From positions 2,334,377 through 2,398,376 of the forward strand of contig LSAX01000009.1 of NCBI GenBank assembly GCA_001557505.1: DNA of 64,000 bases, in the 5' to 3' direction. The notes under the pieces were generated by a model. That model was not told the DNA's origin and made no database searches. It saw only the letters and a program-made list of their open reading frames with translations. Below, piece after piece: positions 35,092 to 45,510 of this stretch; positions within the stretch are counted from its first letter, which is position 1; each line of letters begins with the position of its first letter. Both the position numbers and the translations under genes were made by a program. The stretch comes from Reticulascus tulasneorum. Taxonomy: Eukaryota; Ascomycota; Sordariomycetes; Glomerellales; Reticulascaceae.

Positions 35092-36260
35092 GATCAAGTC
35101 TTTTTGGATCCAGATCAGTACCACGTATTATGCGGTAAGCCCGGCGCCGAAATCCGAATGAAGAGAGGGAACGATGTTTGCTCTTAGGTGAAAAGTTCTC
35201 AAGATCACCGAGTCGGGGGGCTGTGTTGGAGACGGAGAATTTGGAGGTGCTAATAACCCCAAGAAAATGCAAACTGGTCTTGGTGCACTCAAGTCGGGCT
35301 AACTAAGTAAGTAGTATCTTACCTTATTTACCTACCCCAACTCCAACTTCAAAATTTTGCTCCAAACTGGGTTCCAAGAAAGGTATCCAGCCTTTCCCCA
35401 CTAATCTTTCGGAATCAGATGGGGCGTAAGCCCCGCGACTGTGAACCCAGCTCATCATGCTGCGACGCCATGCTGAGGTACCTCTGTCGAGGTTGGGGGA
35501 ACCGAATGATGATCGGATCTCTCACCACGACCAATTGTAGGTATGTACTTACTTACCATGATACCAAATTGCTCCTCGATGTATTACTGCAGCAACGCCC
35601 AATTATTCCCAGGTGCTTATACTCTACCATTGAAACACCCAAATTACTTCCAGTCTATGAAAGACTCGGGACGATACCGAAACGTCATAGGTATGTACAT
35701 AGGTAGTCATTGCGCGGGGTATGTACTATGTATGTACCTGCACGTATAGAATGGCATATTCAGTACTCCAGTAAATTACTAGGCAAGTACGTTCCCGACC
35801 AGTCGCAGGTACCGTAGTAAAAAGCGGTGGGGCATCGCTAGGTTACTTTCGCACGTATTCCGTAAGGTATCCATCTGCGGCTGGGTTGGATGCCCAACCA
35901 TGGCTTCCAAGGTGGGTGGGTGCTCGCCAATTTAATGGGTCCCGATTCTCCTACCGCCTTCACTTTAACGTTGGACATATCGACTTGTAAAATCTGTAAA
36001 CAAATCGACTTTGCGGCCAATACCATTACGAGTCAGCACGCGTACATCTCTTGGTCCTGAGCTTTCACAAGGATCTTTCTTCGTCGACTTAACGTAAATA
36101 TCAGAAAGTCACTAGTCGGCTTGCCGCTCATTCTCAGGCAGCTCGCGTCTTTTGTAAACAAAGGCCCCACGCAACCACCTTCGTTCCATCACCAGTTGCT
36201 TCATTGCATTCGCGGGCTACTACAACAGCTATCGTCTCCAACGAAGAGAAGATTATTACC
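35092..36260. promoter_or_regulatory. Divergent intergenic region FCF2 / HAP5
   Basis: This 1.2-kb region between two divergent starts carries a concentration of AGGTA/TACCT words at about 35,290-35,830 (for example near 35,300, 35,330, 35,545, 35,690 and 35,705). The 300 bases before HAP5 contain no evident ORF. No RNA gene was recognised. Confidence 0.5.
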
Positions 36261-37348
36261 ATGGATCCGCAAAACCCATCCACTTCCCACACTCAGCAAG
36301 GTCGGCCACAGCCAGTCTATGACACAAGTTCGGGAGGTCATTATGGTAAGTTCGTTTCCAGAACAAGTTCAAAATGACCATAATTGCTGAACTATTCTTG
36401 GCAGGCGCAAGCGCCGCGGTTCGTCCACACCAGTCGAGATTTCCTCTCTTCTCACTGTACTCTCTAACATCTGGACCAGCTCTCTGCCCAAGGATTCGCG
36501 CCTGCGGAGTTGTATACAGGCCCGTGGGCCAACGTGCGTTGTGCCGAACCACTCAATCGTGCTTCAAGTTTGACTGACAATGAATTTCTGGCTCGATTAG
36601 GTCCACCAAGGTCTCACTGGGCAATACAAAGATATTCTTACCACGTATTGGCAGCAGACTATCAATCACTTGGAGAGCGACACACATGACTACAAGTTGC
36701 ACCAGTTGCCCCTCGCGAGGATAAAAAAGGTCATGAAGGCAGACCCTGAAGTAAAGATGATCTCGGCTGAGGCACCTATTCTTTTTGCCAAGGGCTGTGA
36801 TATTTTTATCACGGAGCTTACTATGCGAGCGTGGATACATGCCGAAGAGAATAAACGCAGGACGTTGCAACGGTCTGACATTGCGTCTGCTCTTGCCAAG
36901 TCAGATATGTTTGATTTTTTGATCGACATAGTTCCACGCGAAGAAGCATCGTCTCATGCAAAGCGAACCGCTGGACAAGCTGCCCCCGGCGCGCAAGGCG
37001 TCCCTGCGCCTGGTCCCTCGCAGCTGTCGGGCCAACACGGGTCTCTGCCACAACCTGCTAATCACTCAGCCTCCTCCCATCCCATGGGTGCGACTGACTA
37101 TAGCCTGGGCGGCCACACTCTTGCTCCGGACCAAGATTATCGGCAAGCTCCAAACATGTATCCTGGCCAAGTTCAAGCAGGTCCGTCAGCACCGTACGGC
37201 CAAGCACAGCCACCAATGTACGGAGAGATTGAGGGGATGTATGGGTATTCAACGATGCAAGCCCAACAAGTGAGTTGCCTATCAGCCAACCAGACTGTTC
37301 GTCAAACTGATTATGCAGGCCCCGATGTCCTCCGAGGAATTTGAATAG
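36261..37348 (+). CDS. HAP5: CCAAT-binding factor subunit HAP5 (NF-YC)
   Basis: This is the histone-fold subunit of the CCAAT-binding complex, which pairs with HAP3 and recruits HAP2, controlling respiratory, iron and redox genes. Five exons, 36261-36345, 36405-36418, 36480-36533, 36601-37269 and 37319-37348, give 283 residues. Exon 2 is a 14-nt microexon. The N-terminal flank of the fold ([15 protein letters not shown]) matches the fungal HAP4/HapX-recruiting region; the histone fold runs from [19 protein letters not shown] to [11 protein letters not shown] (about residues 84-163). The C-terminal 120 residues are rich in Gly, Gln, Pro and Tyr, a likely activation or flexible region. The last exon adds just APMSSEEFE. 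Phases fit throughout. Confidence 0.93.
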
Positions 37349-37840
37349 GCAATACACTTGCAGTTGTTCTCACCGATGTCCACAGCCCATCCATGGTGCC
37401 ATTTCAGCCGATTGCTAGAAGAGGCGAGATGCATTTGGCTAGTTACTGCAGACATATTCTGTTAACAATGTTCGGTTTGAATAAGTCTCTCTTTGAGTTG
37501 ATGCTCTCGGTCGCGGGTCTCGGCGTTGGGGGAGGTAAATGGAAGTTTATGTAGCCTCATAAGAGTTGAACCCTATCCAGCTCTCGGCAAGCCCTTTCAA
37601 TACTGTCCAATGTTGACCACGGGTAAAGAATGGTTTGATCCACCTCATGCGACGGAGCAGTTGGTAGATGGTTGATGAATAACAATGATCTTTCGAACAC
37701 CTCGGCCCAAATCACTTCATCATACCGAATCGCGAGGAAAAGTTAGAAAGCGGGGCACTTCGACCAGGACCTTGCGCATTTGATGTGAGTCTAGAGAAGT
37801 TAGCATTCGGTATACTACTGAGGGCTCAGGGCAAGCCTAA
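37349..37840. other. Convergent 3' intergenic region HAP5 / SEC15
   Basis: This 490-bp region between converging stop codons holds presumed 3' UTRs. No gene or repeat was recognised. Confidence 0.5.
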
Positions 37841-40550
37841 TTACTTTTCCAGTAATACGGGGCCATTCAAGGCATCGACTCGACCGTATTTCTTGTTGCG
37901 AATAGAAATATCAAAAAACTCATCATGATTGTCTGATTGCATCAGGTTGATAGTCTGCTGGAGTTCGTCCAAATTTTCTCTGAGCATTGCACCATTCTCT
38001 AAGCTGTCAACGAAGTCAGTAAGATGCTGGACGTCTTTAGCCAGAGCAGCAACAGCATTTGTGTTGATGTGCTTCACGTCCGGAGACAACGGTAACGCCT
38101 AAATCGCACGAGTTAATTTCCAGAGATACGCATGCAAGCCAGAGTCTTGAGGGTCAAACCAGAATCTTGTTCGCAGCATGACTGAGGGCGTCGAAGTATA
38201 TGAGCTCCTTAATCTCCCGCGGCAACCCTAGTAGGGTGGAATTCATGATATTGGAAAGATATCGAGTGAGAGTCTGCATATAACTGCTTGGGTCGGAGGA
38301 AAGCGTAACAGTCATCCTGCATGAGATGTGAGCCAAACAAACAATAATAATCACTATTAAAGCCAGATGTATTCGTTCGGCCTACCAGTCATATTCCGCA
38401 GTGTCCACGAGATCATCAATTTTCGAGTTGACGAGCTCAAATATTCGCTTCTCGGCAGTCTTCTTATTGTTTCGAAACTGTTCCGTGGCAATCAGTGTCA
38501 CCGGCCCACCAGCGGAAGATGATGATCTCGCTCGAATCAACAGCTGCTCAAGCTCTTGGCATGCTGCTTCGAAGTGCTCTAGGTTGATCAGTATTTGCAC
38601 AATCTGCCCGAGATACTGAGAGCTTAATCTTTCCACCAGTGACTTGCAGACTTTCTCGGTTAGCAGCTCATCTAGCGACTATCACATAGAAGTCAACTTA
38701 GAACACTAATTCCCGGTGTTTAGTAATCTTACCTTCCGAAGGGTCTCGTCGATGACGTTGGGATGTTGAAAATGATCGTCTGAGAAGAAGTAGAACTGGT
38801 TCAGAAAGTTTCGAATATCAATGCAGCATAAAGGGTACATCTGTGAGAACGGTAGGACGCATGGGAAACTGTACAGTTGAGTATTTAAGCTTCGGAGGAG
38901 GCTTGCATCTGGCAACGAACCTGAGCTCCGTCGGATTCTTATCCTGGGAGAACCAACTGACGTTCACTACTTTTTCGTATTCCTCGAGGGTATTGATGGC
39001 CATTGGCATATAGTCATCCGTGGAAACAATCTTGTATCGTCAGTAAAAAAGTGGCAGATGATATTGGATTTGGTGTATGCCTACCTCCTGGAAATCTTCG
39101 CTGAAGCGTCGCTTTAGCAACTCCGCGTACTTGTCGAATAGAGTCAGGAGGAAACTGTCAAGCATGGAGACGGAATAGCCCCAGCCCTTCCATGACATGT
39201 CAGTCAACAAAACACACAAAGGCTGGTGACAAATTGGCCGTTACCTCCATTGTCTGAATGAATAGAGCAATGACACCTTTGATTTTGAGGAGGACCTCGG
39301 CGTTGCTCACGTCGTTCAAAGCTTTCGACGTCAGAGCTACTGCTGTGTGGCACATAGAGTCCCAAAGCTCATCTACCTAGCTAGACATTGAGATTTTTCT
39401 CTGTTGGCTGGGTTACAGAAGCCACTTACATCAACAGCAGACCGTAAATGAGGGGCTCGTCGCATAGTTGCCTTTTCAATGATTGCGAAGCCGGCAATCC
39501 CTTCAAGGAGACTGCTGAGTGATGATTCATCCTCGGCCAATAATCCAACCGAGCTTGGCAGCAAAAGGTCCTTCTGCTGCCTCCGAGTTGTTGCATACTC
39601 CCCTCGGAACTTTTCAATTTGCCCGAGGGCGTCATGGATGTGTAAGCATTCGAAAAGCGGTGTGAAGTCGACCTGTAACTCCTCATTATCTAGCACGTCA
39701 AATTCCTCGCTTTCATCAAAGACGAGCTCAATGGCGGAGTTAAGTTTGAAGTGATTCAAGAAGCTATCACTTTCCACTCGGTCTCTTTGTCTGGCTCGTC
39801 GAAGTTCGGTGTGGTAGAAAGCAACCTCGCCGAGAAATTGGGATGTCTCTCGAATGCGGAATAGCCAAGTATTCAGGTCCGTCATGACGGCTTCGGATAT
39901 GATCTTTTGGGATGCCGGTATAGACTTTTGAATCACATCTGCCAGTTTATGCTGTGTTGCGTACTTGTTCTGTATGGTGGGTATGAGGTGCTCGTTTTGA
40001 AGGTCTTCGAGAGACTTGAGCGCAGCATAGTATTTTTTCTTGCGAATCAAGTCATGAGCGTGGTTAACTGCATGCAGTATTCTAAGCGAGTCCTTCAGGG
40101 CATCAGATGCGTCGGCGATGTTTTGTCGAACAGATCTTGTGTTGACGACCGCTTGTTTCTGGTCTGCAAGTTTTTCTGTACTGGCTTGGATGGATTGGTT
40201 CAACTCGAGAATCTCGGCGGTCAAAGCCACGGTTCCTTCACGGACCTGCTGAAGTTGGGTTACTGAACCAAGAAACTCCTCGTGTTTCGTCAATCCAATT
40301 CGCTCGATATCGGATTCTCGCTCCTCTGCGTAGCGACTGAGGTCTTGCGCGAGCAATGTGGTGCGGTTCGAGTTCGTTGCATCTTTGAGTACTGGGATCA
40401 ATTGGTCCACAAAATCCGAGTCTGACGAGGTCAAGATAATCTAGGCCACGTTCTCGTTAGTCTGACTCTTGTGATATAAAAGCAGGTTACGTTCCCTACC
40501 TGCTGAACAGCCACGCCGTAATCATCATAAGTTTGGAGTCTCTTGGGCAT
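37841..40550 (-). CDS. SEC15: Exocyst complex component SEC15
   Basis: Sec15 is the exocyst subunit that binds the Rab Sec4 on secretory vesicles and tethers them at growth sites. Nine exons (40550-40500, 40440-39430, 39376-39245, 39186-39085, 39030-38921, 38868-38733, 38678-38386, 38316-38160, 38098-37841) have consistent phases and give 749 residues. The N-terminal half is coiled coil (for example QQVREGTVALTAEILELNQS); the region LIRKKKYYAALKSLEDLQ is characteristic. The C-terminal helical bundle, which binds the Rab in other species, spans about residues 470-740 (FLNQFYFFSDDHFQHPNVID, YLGQIVQILINLEHFEAAC). The first exon is only 17 codons (MPKRLQTYDDYGVAVQQ). Introns are 52-69 nt. Confidence 0.95.
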
Positions 40551-42392
40551 GGTGAATCACAGGTGGTTTGTTGTGGTATACGCAGCGGGGTTTCGCCGCG
40601 TTTCGCTTCGTTTATGGTTTTATATCCTTTTTGTTGAAGCTCTCAAATATTTGGTGGCTCCAGCTAAATGGACCTGAGGTCTTGGGCTGTTGTCAAGCTG
40701 TCATGCGGCTCTACACAAGTGGATATTGCCGTTCGCACTAATGCATGCCATCCGGGACGTACCAGCGCTAAGCGAGATGTGAGTTGATAATACGTACCTA
40801 GGTTCTACCTTATGTAGTCCGGGTCACTACGTCTGTGCCACCCACACTTAGTCAACACCATCAATACCATAACCTGTAGTACTGGGGTGCAATCCTGAAG
40901 CCAACGACATTATTGTCTTTCACGGTGTGACACACAACGTCTATGGGAAGCATTCACCCCCACCATTGCCAATTGTACCCACTTACCAGTATGAAATGTA
41001 ATCACGATAAAAAAAACATTTGCTTTGCTTTTCTTTAGCCTGGATTTAGCAGATCCACGAAAGAACTGACGCGCCATGACTTCTGGCAGCTATTATGTTG
41101 CGGGAAACATATCTATACTGGCCCTTCCGGTGGTATTCACAGGGACCAAAGTCACCTACTTATCGGCGTTATGGTATCGGCGAATACCCGATTCCCCGAT
41201 GAGGGTTGATATTCCTGGCGCAAGGTCTATTTTCCATGTCGTCTGTCTCATAGGCATACTCAGCGACGATGATGGAGATTTCTCGAGTACCCTCCTAGTG
41301 AGTTGCTGCAGCTAGAGTTGGTAAGCGGATTTTTCCGGCCCACGAGTGAACGACAGTGGAACATTGCCATTCTTGATAGCCCCTGGCAGGCCGCCTGAGT
41401 GTAATGTTCTGTTCGAGTATTTCGTCAAGTGGGGGGTATTCTACCATCTATAATATATTCTGTGAGAGGAGGGGGACTACCGAAGGGCAAAACGGGCCCT
41501 AGGTTGCTCCAAGTATTGCACGCACATCAATCGTATGTGATCGTGCAAAGCAAGACAATCCACCAATTACGACATAGCTATCCTATGTGGGACGGAAGGC
41601 TACTCAGATCGCATATAAATAGAGTCATTGAACTGGAAGGCACCGCTTATAAAGGAGAGCGCCCATACCAGCTCGACGCAGGCTGGCAAAGCAAATATAC
41701 TTCAAGGAGGCCCATCCACGTAACTTGAGGATTCCGAAGATATGATGCGGTACGGATAGAAGACTTCGCTGGTCAACTTGCCCAGGCCACGGTGCCTCAC
41801 CAGTTGGATGCCTCGCCAGTTCTACCTACCTTAGGTCAGACAGTGAAGCGGCACTACCACCCTAGGCAGGTACGTTGGGTTATACTTGCCTACTAGCAAA
41901 TGCCGACCTAGGTAGGCACTCCTGACCAGGCAGGCGCCATAGAAGCATTTCTTAGTCTGAGCCAGTTACGAGGAGATACAGGTCAGGTGCATCATGGCAG
42001 AAAATGGCATGGCATCGTAGGGCGCTACTCCTCTTAAACCCTTCATACACACTTCCAGTCCCGTCTCTTTTCTCCCTTCTTCCCACCCGTGTAACCTTGG
42101 CGTGGTGATTGACTTCCGCCTTTTCGTCATCCAACCCTTCTGCAATTATACGGATGCTTCCCGGCTGCCTTAATCAACTGGTAACCTCCGGTCTCCCATC
42201 ACCCAGTTAGTTCGTCCACGTTGTCTTCCGGACGACTGTTATCGATCGCTCTTGGTATCGACACAGCATTGACCAAACCACGGGCCGACCGCCGTATTCC
42301 TGTCTAGGCCCTAACTTGTGCCCAAATCCCCCGTTCCACTGCGCAAGAAGCACTCGGAAAAGTGCCCTACCAATTTAATTACAGTCGATGCA
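40551..42392. promoter_or_regulatory. Divergent intergenic region SEC15 / Mei2-like gene
   Basis: These 1.8 kb hold the promoters of both genes. A cluster of TAGGTAGG/CCTACCTT-type words lies at about 41,820-41,920. The bases from about 42,060 to 42,390 are pyrimidine-rich and probably the Mei2-like leader. Open frames of 60-100 codons near 41,080-41,730 have no recognisable features. Confidence 0.5.
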
Positions 42393-45043
42393 ATGGCGCA
42401 TACCCGTGATTCCGCCTTTCATCCCTCATCCCCCAACTCATCCAGCGGAGGGGCCGATTCCTTCAAAGGAACTCCCGACACAAGACTCACGGCCTTCTCT
42501 CCTGACGAGGGCTCCATAAAGTCGTCCAAGCTCATCAAGAGCCTCGGGATACATCCATCGGATGCGACCTACGTAAGGTTCCCTATTCAGGTCCACAGAC
42601 GCTCTGCCTCCCGAGTAGACAAAGACCCTTTTACCACCACCAGTTCTGGCAGCCAACACCAAAAGCTGTCCCCCACTGCTTCGGCTTTCCGCCCATTATC
42701 ATCTCAGTTCGGCTCGGGCACCGGTGATGTCGGTGCGACCCTGCCACTCCACGACAATAGAGGTACTCCGTCTATTGTCTCGACATGCTTTAGCAGAGAC
42801 AGCTGTTTATCACGGTACGTGGTGATATTTTCGACTTCCCAGGAGGTAAAAGCCTCGCACGTGGACAATTATCTTGCGGTTAGTGCAAGCCATTCATGAT
42901 CAGTACAGTCCCCCAGCTTCTAACTGCAGATGCTAGACATTAGAACTACACGGTCTTCTCTTGCGCGGGTCAAGACAGGTTCAATGCAGTGCTGGCAGTG
43001 CCTACTTGCACTTCAGTGATATCGAGACTGCCAAGGTTGTCCACGACAATACCCAGATGAATGAGGCGTCATGGGAAGCCGAGTACATGTCTCTCGCAGA
43101 GTATTCAAAGGTCCGAATACAATAACTCACCACCCTCCCGAATAGGCAGGCTAACTAGGGCTCTAGCATGCCGATATTGACTCGTCATTGGCCTTGAAGT
43201 CAGGAGAACTGGTGACAGCCATGGCATTCGGAGAAACACTTGGAATGTTTGATGTCTCTCGTATAGAATCGACCGTCCTGGGTCTCCTCGAATCCCAGGG
43301 CCAGCTCTTTGCCTTCCAAAGACAGCAGGTCTTGGAGAATGGAACTTACTTGGCATTGGCTGAGTTCTGCGACCTGTCAGTAACAGCTACCGCCATGATT
43401 AGACTGTGTAACGTTGTTGTTGAGGTACCTTAACCAGCTTCCATAAACTCTCCGGAGGGAACGAAACTGACTCTGATCGTTTGAACAGGGAATCCACGTC
43501 CTGCTGTCCCCAGAAGCTGGCGACAGTTGGCCTCGCTCGGAAGAAGGTCTCGAGGGCATTGTTGAGTACCAACCCCCAACAGGGCCGAGGCAAAACCTGG
43601 ATCATGCCATGCAGGCACTGTCAATATCTAAGCCTGCCCAGTTGACATTGAATCGGAACACGATAAGTCCTGAGGGGGGACGACCTTGCCCATCATATGG
43701 CGTTCAAGTTCGCAATCCCTTCGCCATATACCCGGTCCTGTACCAATCCCAGTTCCTGCCCGGTATGTCTTACATCTTTGATTCTTTCCAACAATCGGCG
43801 ACGAACACCAGCAAGTACCAACTTGTGGGACCACTGTTCTCACAGGCTACGCACATGGTGCAGGTTCAGAATGGATACGGCTCAACACCAAACCTACCCA
43901 GCTATGCCAGGTCAGAAGCACGCAGACAGAATGCGACAAGAGTTAGCAGATCTTCATACCACAACGCAGCAAGTCACCACAACCACGTTGATGTCAGTCG
44001 AATTAGTGAGGGCACGGATGTTCGAACAACGGCGAGTACAAACTGAACCACCGTGGAACAGTGACACTAATCAGCAATAGATTATGCTTCGTAACATCCC
44101 CAATAAAGTCGACCAGGCTATGCTGAAGCGCATTGTCGACGAGTCCAGTTGGGGGAAATATGACTTCATGTATCTGCGAATCGACTTCGCCAACGACTGC
44201 AAGTAAGTGAGGCAGAGGGAACTAGCATGGGCAGATCTGACCGAATGGCTGTCTCAGCGTCGGTTATGCCTTCATTAATTTCGTCGATGTAAGATTCGCT
44301 TCATCCTATTCGAACCAGGAACTAACGCAAATTTAGCCACTTGATATTATTGACGTCAGTTGACCCTTGCATGAGAAACACGTTGAGTTATCTGACCTCA
44401 GGCAATAGTTTGTCAATGCACGTGGTAATCAGCGTTGGTAAGTAACCGCGAATTCATTCCGAGACTTGCCACCTAACAATACCCAGGAATTGCTTCAAGA
44501 GCGATAAAGTTGCGGAAATATCGTATGCCAGTGAGTAATGCGATGCAACGCGCCGGAATCTACATTGTGACCAGCTCGGACTAACAAAGTTAACAAGCCA
44601 TCCAAGGGAAGGACTGCCTGGTGCAGAAATTTCGAAACAGCTCTGTCATGTTGGAGGCTCCTCACTATAGACCTAAGGCAAGATTCTCGCCCCTAAGCTG
44701 GCATTGCACTCTAACCGGTATAGTTATATTTCACCTCCAATGGACCAATGCCAGATCTGGCTGGCCAAGAGGAACCTTTTCCGGAACCCGATAACCAATC
44801 AAAAATGAAAAGAAGCTGCGAGAATGCCGAGCACGTCGGTAAGTTCCACCGAAGCCTACAGCCACGGATGACAGTCCACCACTGAATCGTCCCAAACCAG
44901 GCCTCTTCACTCCCAATGCCGGCCAACACTTCCGCGATGAGCAACGTCGCAGACGTTCCCAGTACGACCGAGGAACGAGACTTGCGGCCCTCGAGGAGTA
45001 TGATTATGAGGCATCCATCCAGCAATTTTATCCTTCACAGTAA
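42393..45043 (+). CDS. Mei2-like RNA-binding protein with C-terminal RRM_2
   Basis: This protein belongs to the Mei2 family, whose S. pombe member is required for meiotic entry; the role here is unproven. Twelve exons: 42393-42878, 42937-43110, 43167-43424, 43489-44031, 44081-44202, 44258-44288, 44337-44354, 44409-44437, 44487-44530, 44598-44677, 44724-44838, 44901-45043, giving 680 residues. The conserved C-terminal RRM (about residues 485-600) opens with RTTIMLRNIPNKV and includes KYDFMYLRIDF, NVGYAFINF and HYRPKLYFTSNGP. A weaker RRM-like segment is seen near residues 165-220 (GSAYLHFSDIETAK). Two introns (44032-44080 and 44678-44723) need GC donors to keep the RRM intact. Exons of 18, 29 and 31 nt lie inside the RRM. 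The start is the first ATG; the frame is open a little further upstream. Early exons 2 and 3 are the least certain. Confidence 0.87.
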
Positions 45044-45510
45044 CTCTATGATGCGTTTCTGGTAAGCAAAGGTGGATCTGTGTAAGTTGCTCGTGAATAA
45101 AGTGAAGGGTCAGGACCTGACAGCATACCGTACCCAACTCTATGACTTTGCCTTGTTTGCTATTTAGAAGGGCTGCCCGAGCGGTAGTCATATTCAGTCG
45201 TTGTACCTAGCTAGAGCTACTAAGATATGGAATAATTGTGGCACGACTCTGCTTGACGCGATTTAGAGCATGCAAGAACCAGGAAATGAGATTGTCTCCA
45301 CATTCTTTCGATGATACAGCACCTAGGCGGTAGAGCTATCGTCGAGCCGGTGATATAGCGGCCTGACGCCGCACAGTATCGCGTAGGATCTAAGGGATTA
45401 CCCAACCGGAGTTTGTTGGGCGGTGAGGGGATTTTAGGTTATCCAACCCAACCCAATTCTCTCGCAAAACGACATCGACTGATTGATGAAGGGCCCAGAT
45501 AGCCTGGAGG
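45044..45510. other. Convergent 3' intergenic region Mei2-like / SLP1
   Basis: This 470-bp region between converging stops was scanned for a tRNA because of a GCCCGAGCGG-like string near 45,175, but no cloverleaf could be drawn. Nothing else was recognised. Confidence 0.45.

Noticed and set aside
45160..45230. tRNA gene suggested by a GCCCGAGCGG-like string
   Set aside because: No matching acceptor stem, anticodon loop or TTCGA box at the right spacing could be found.
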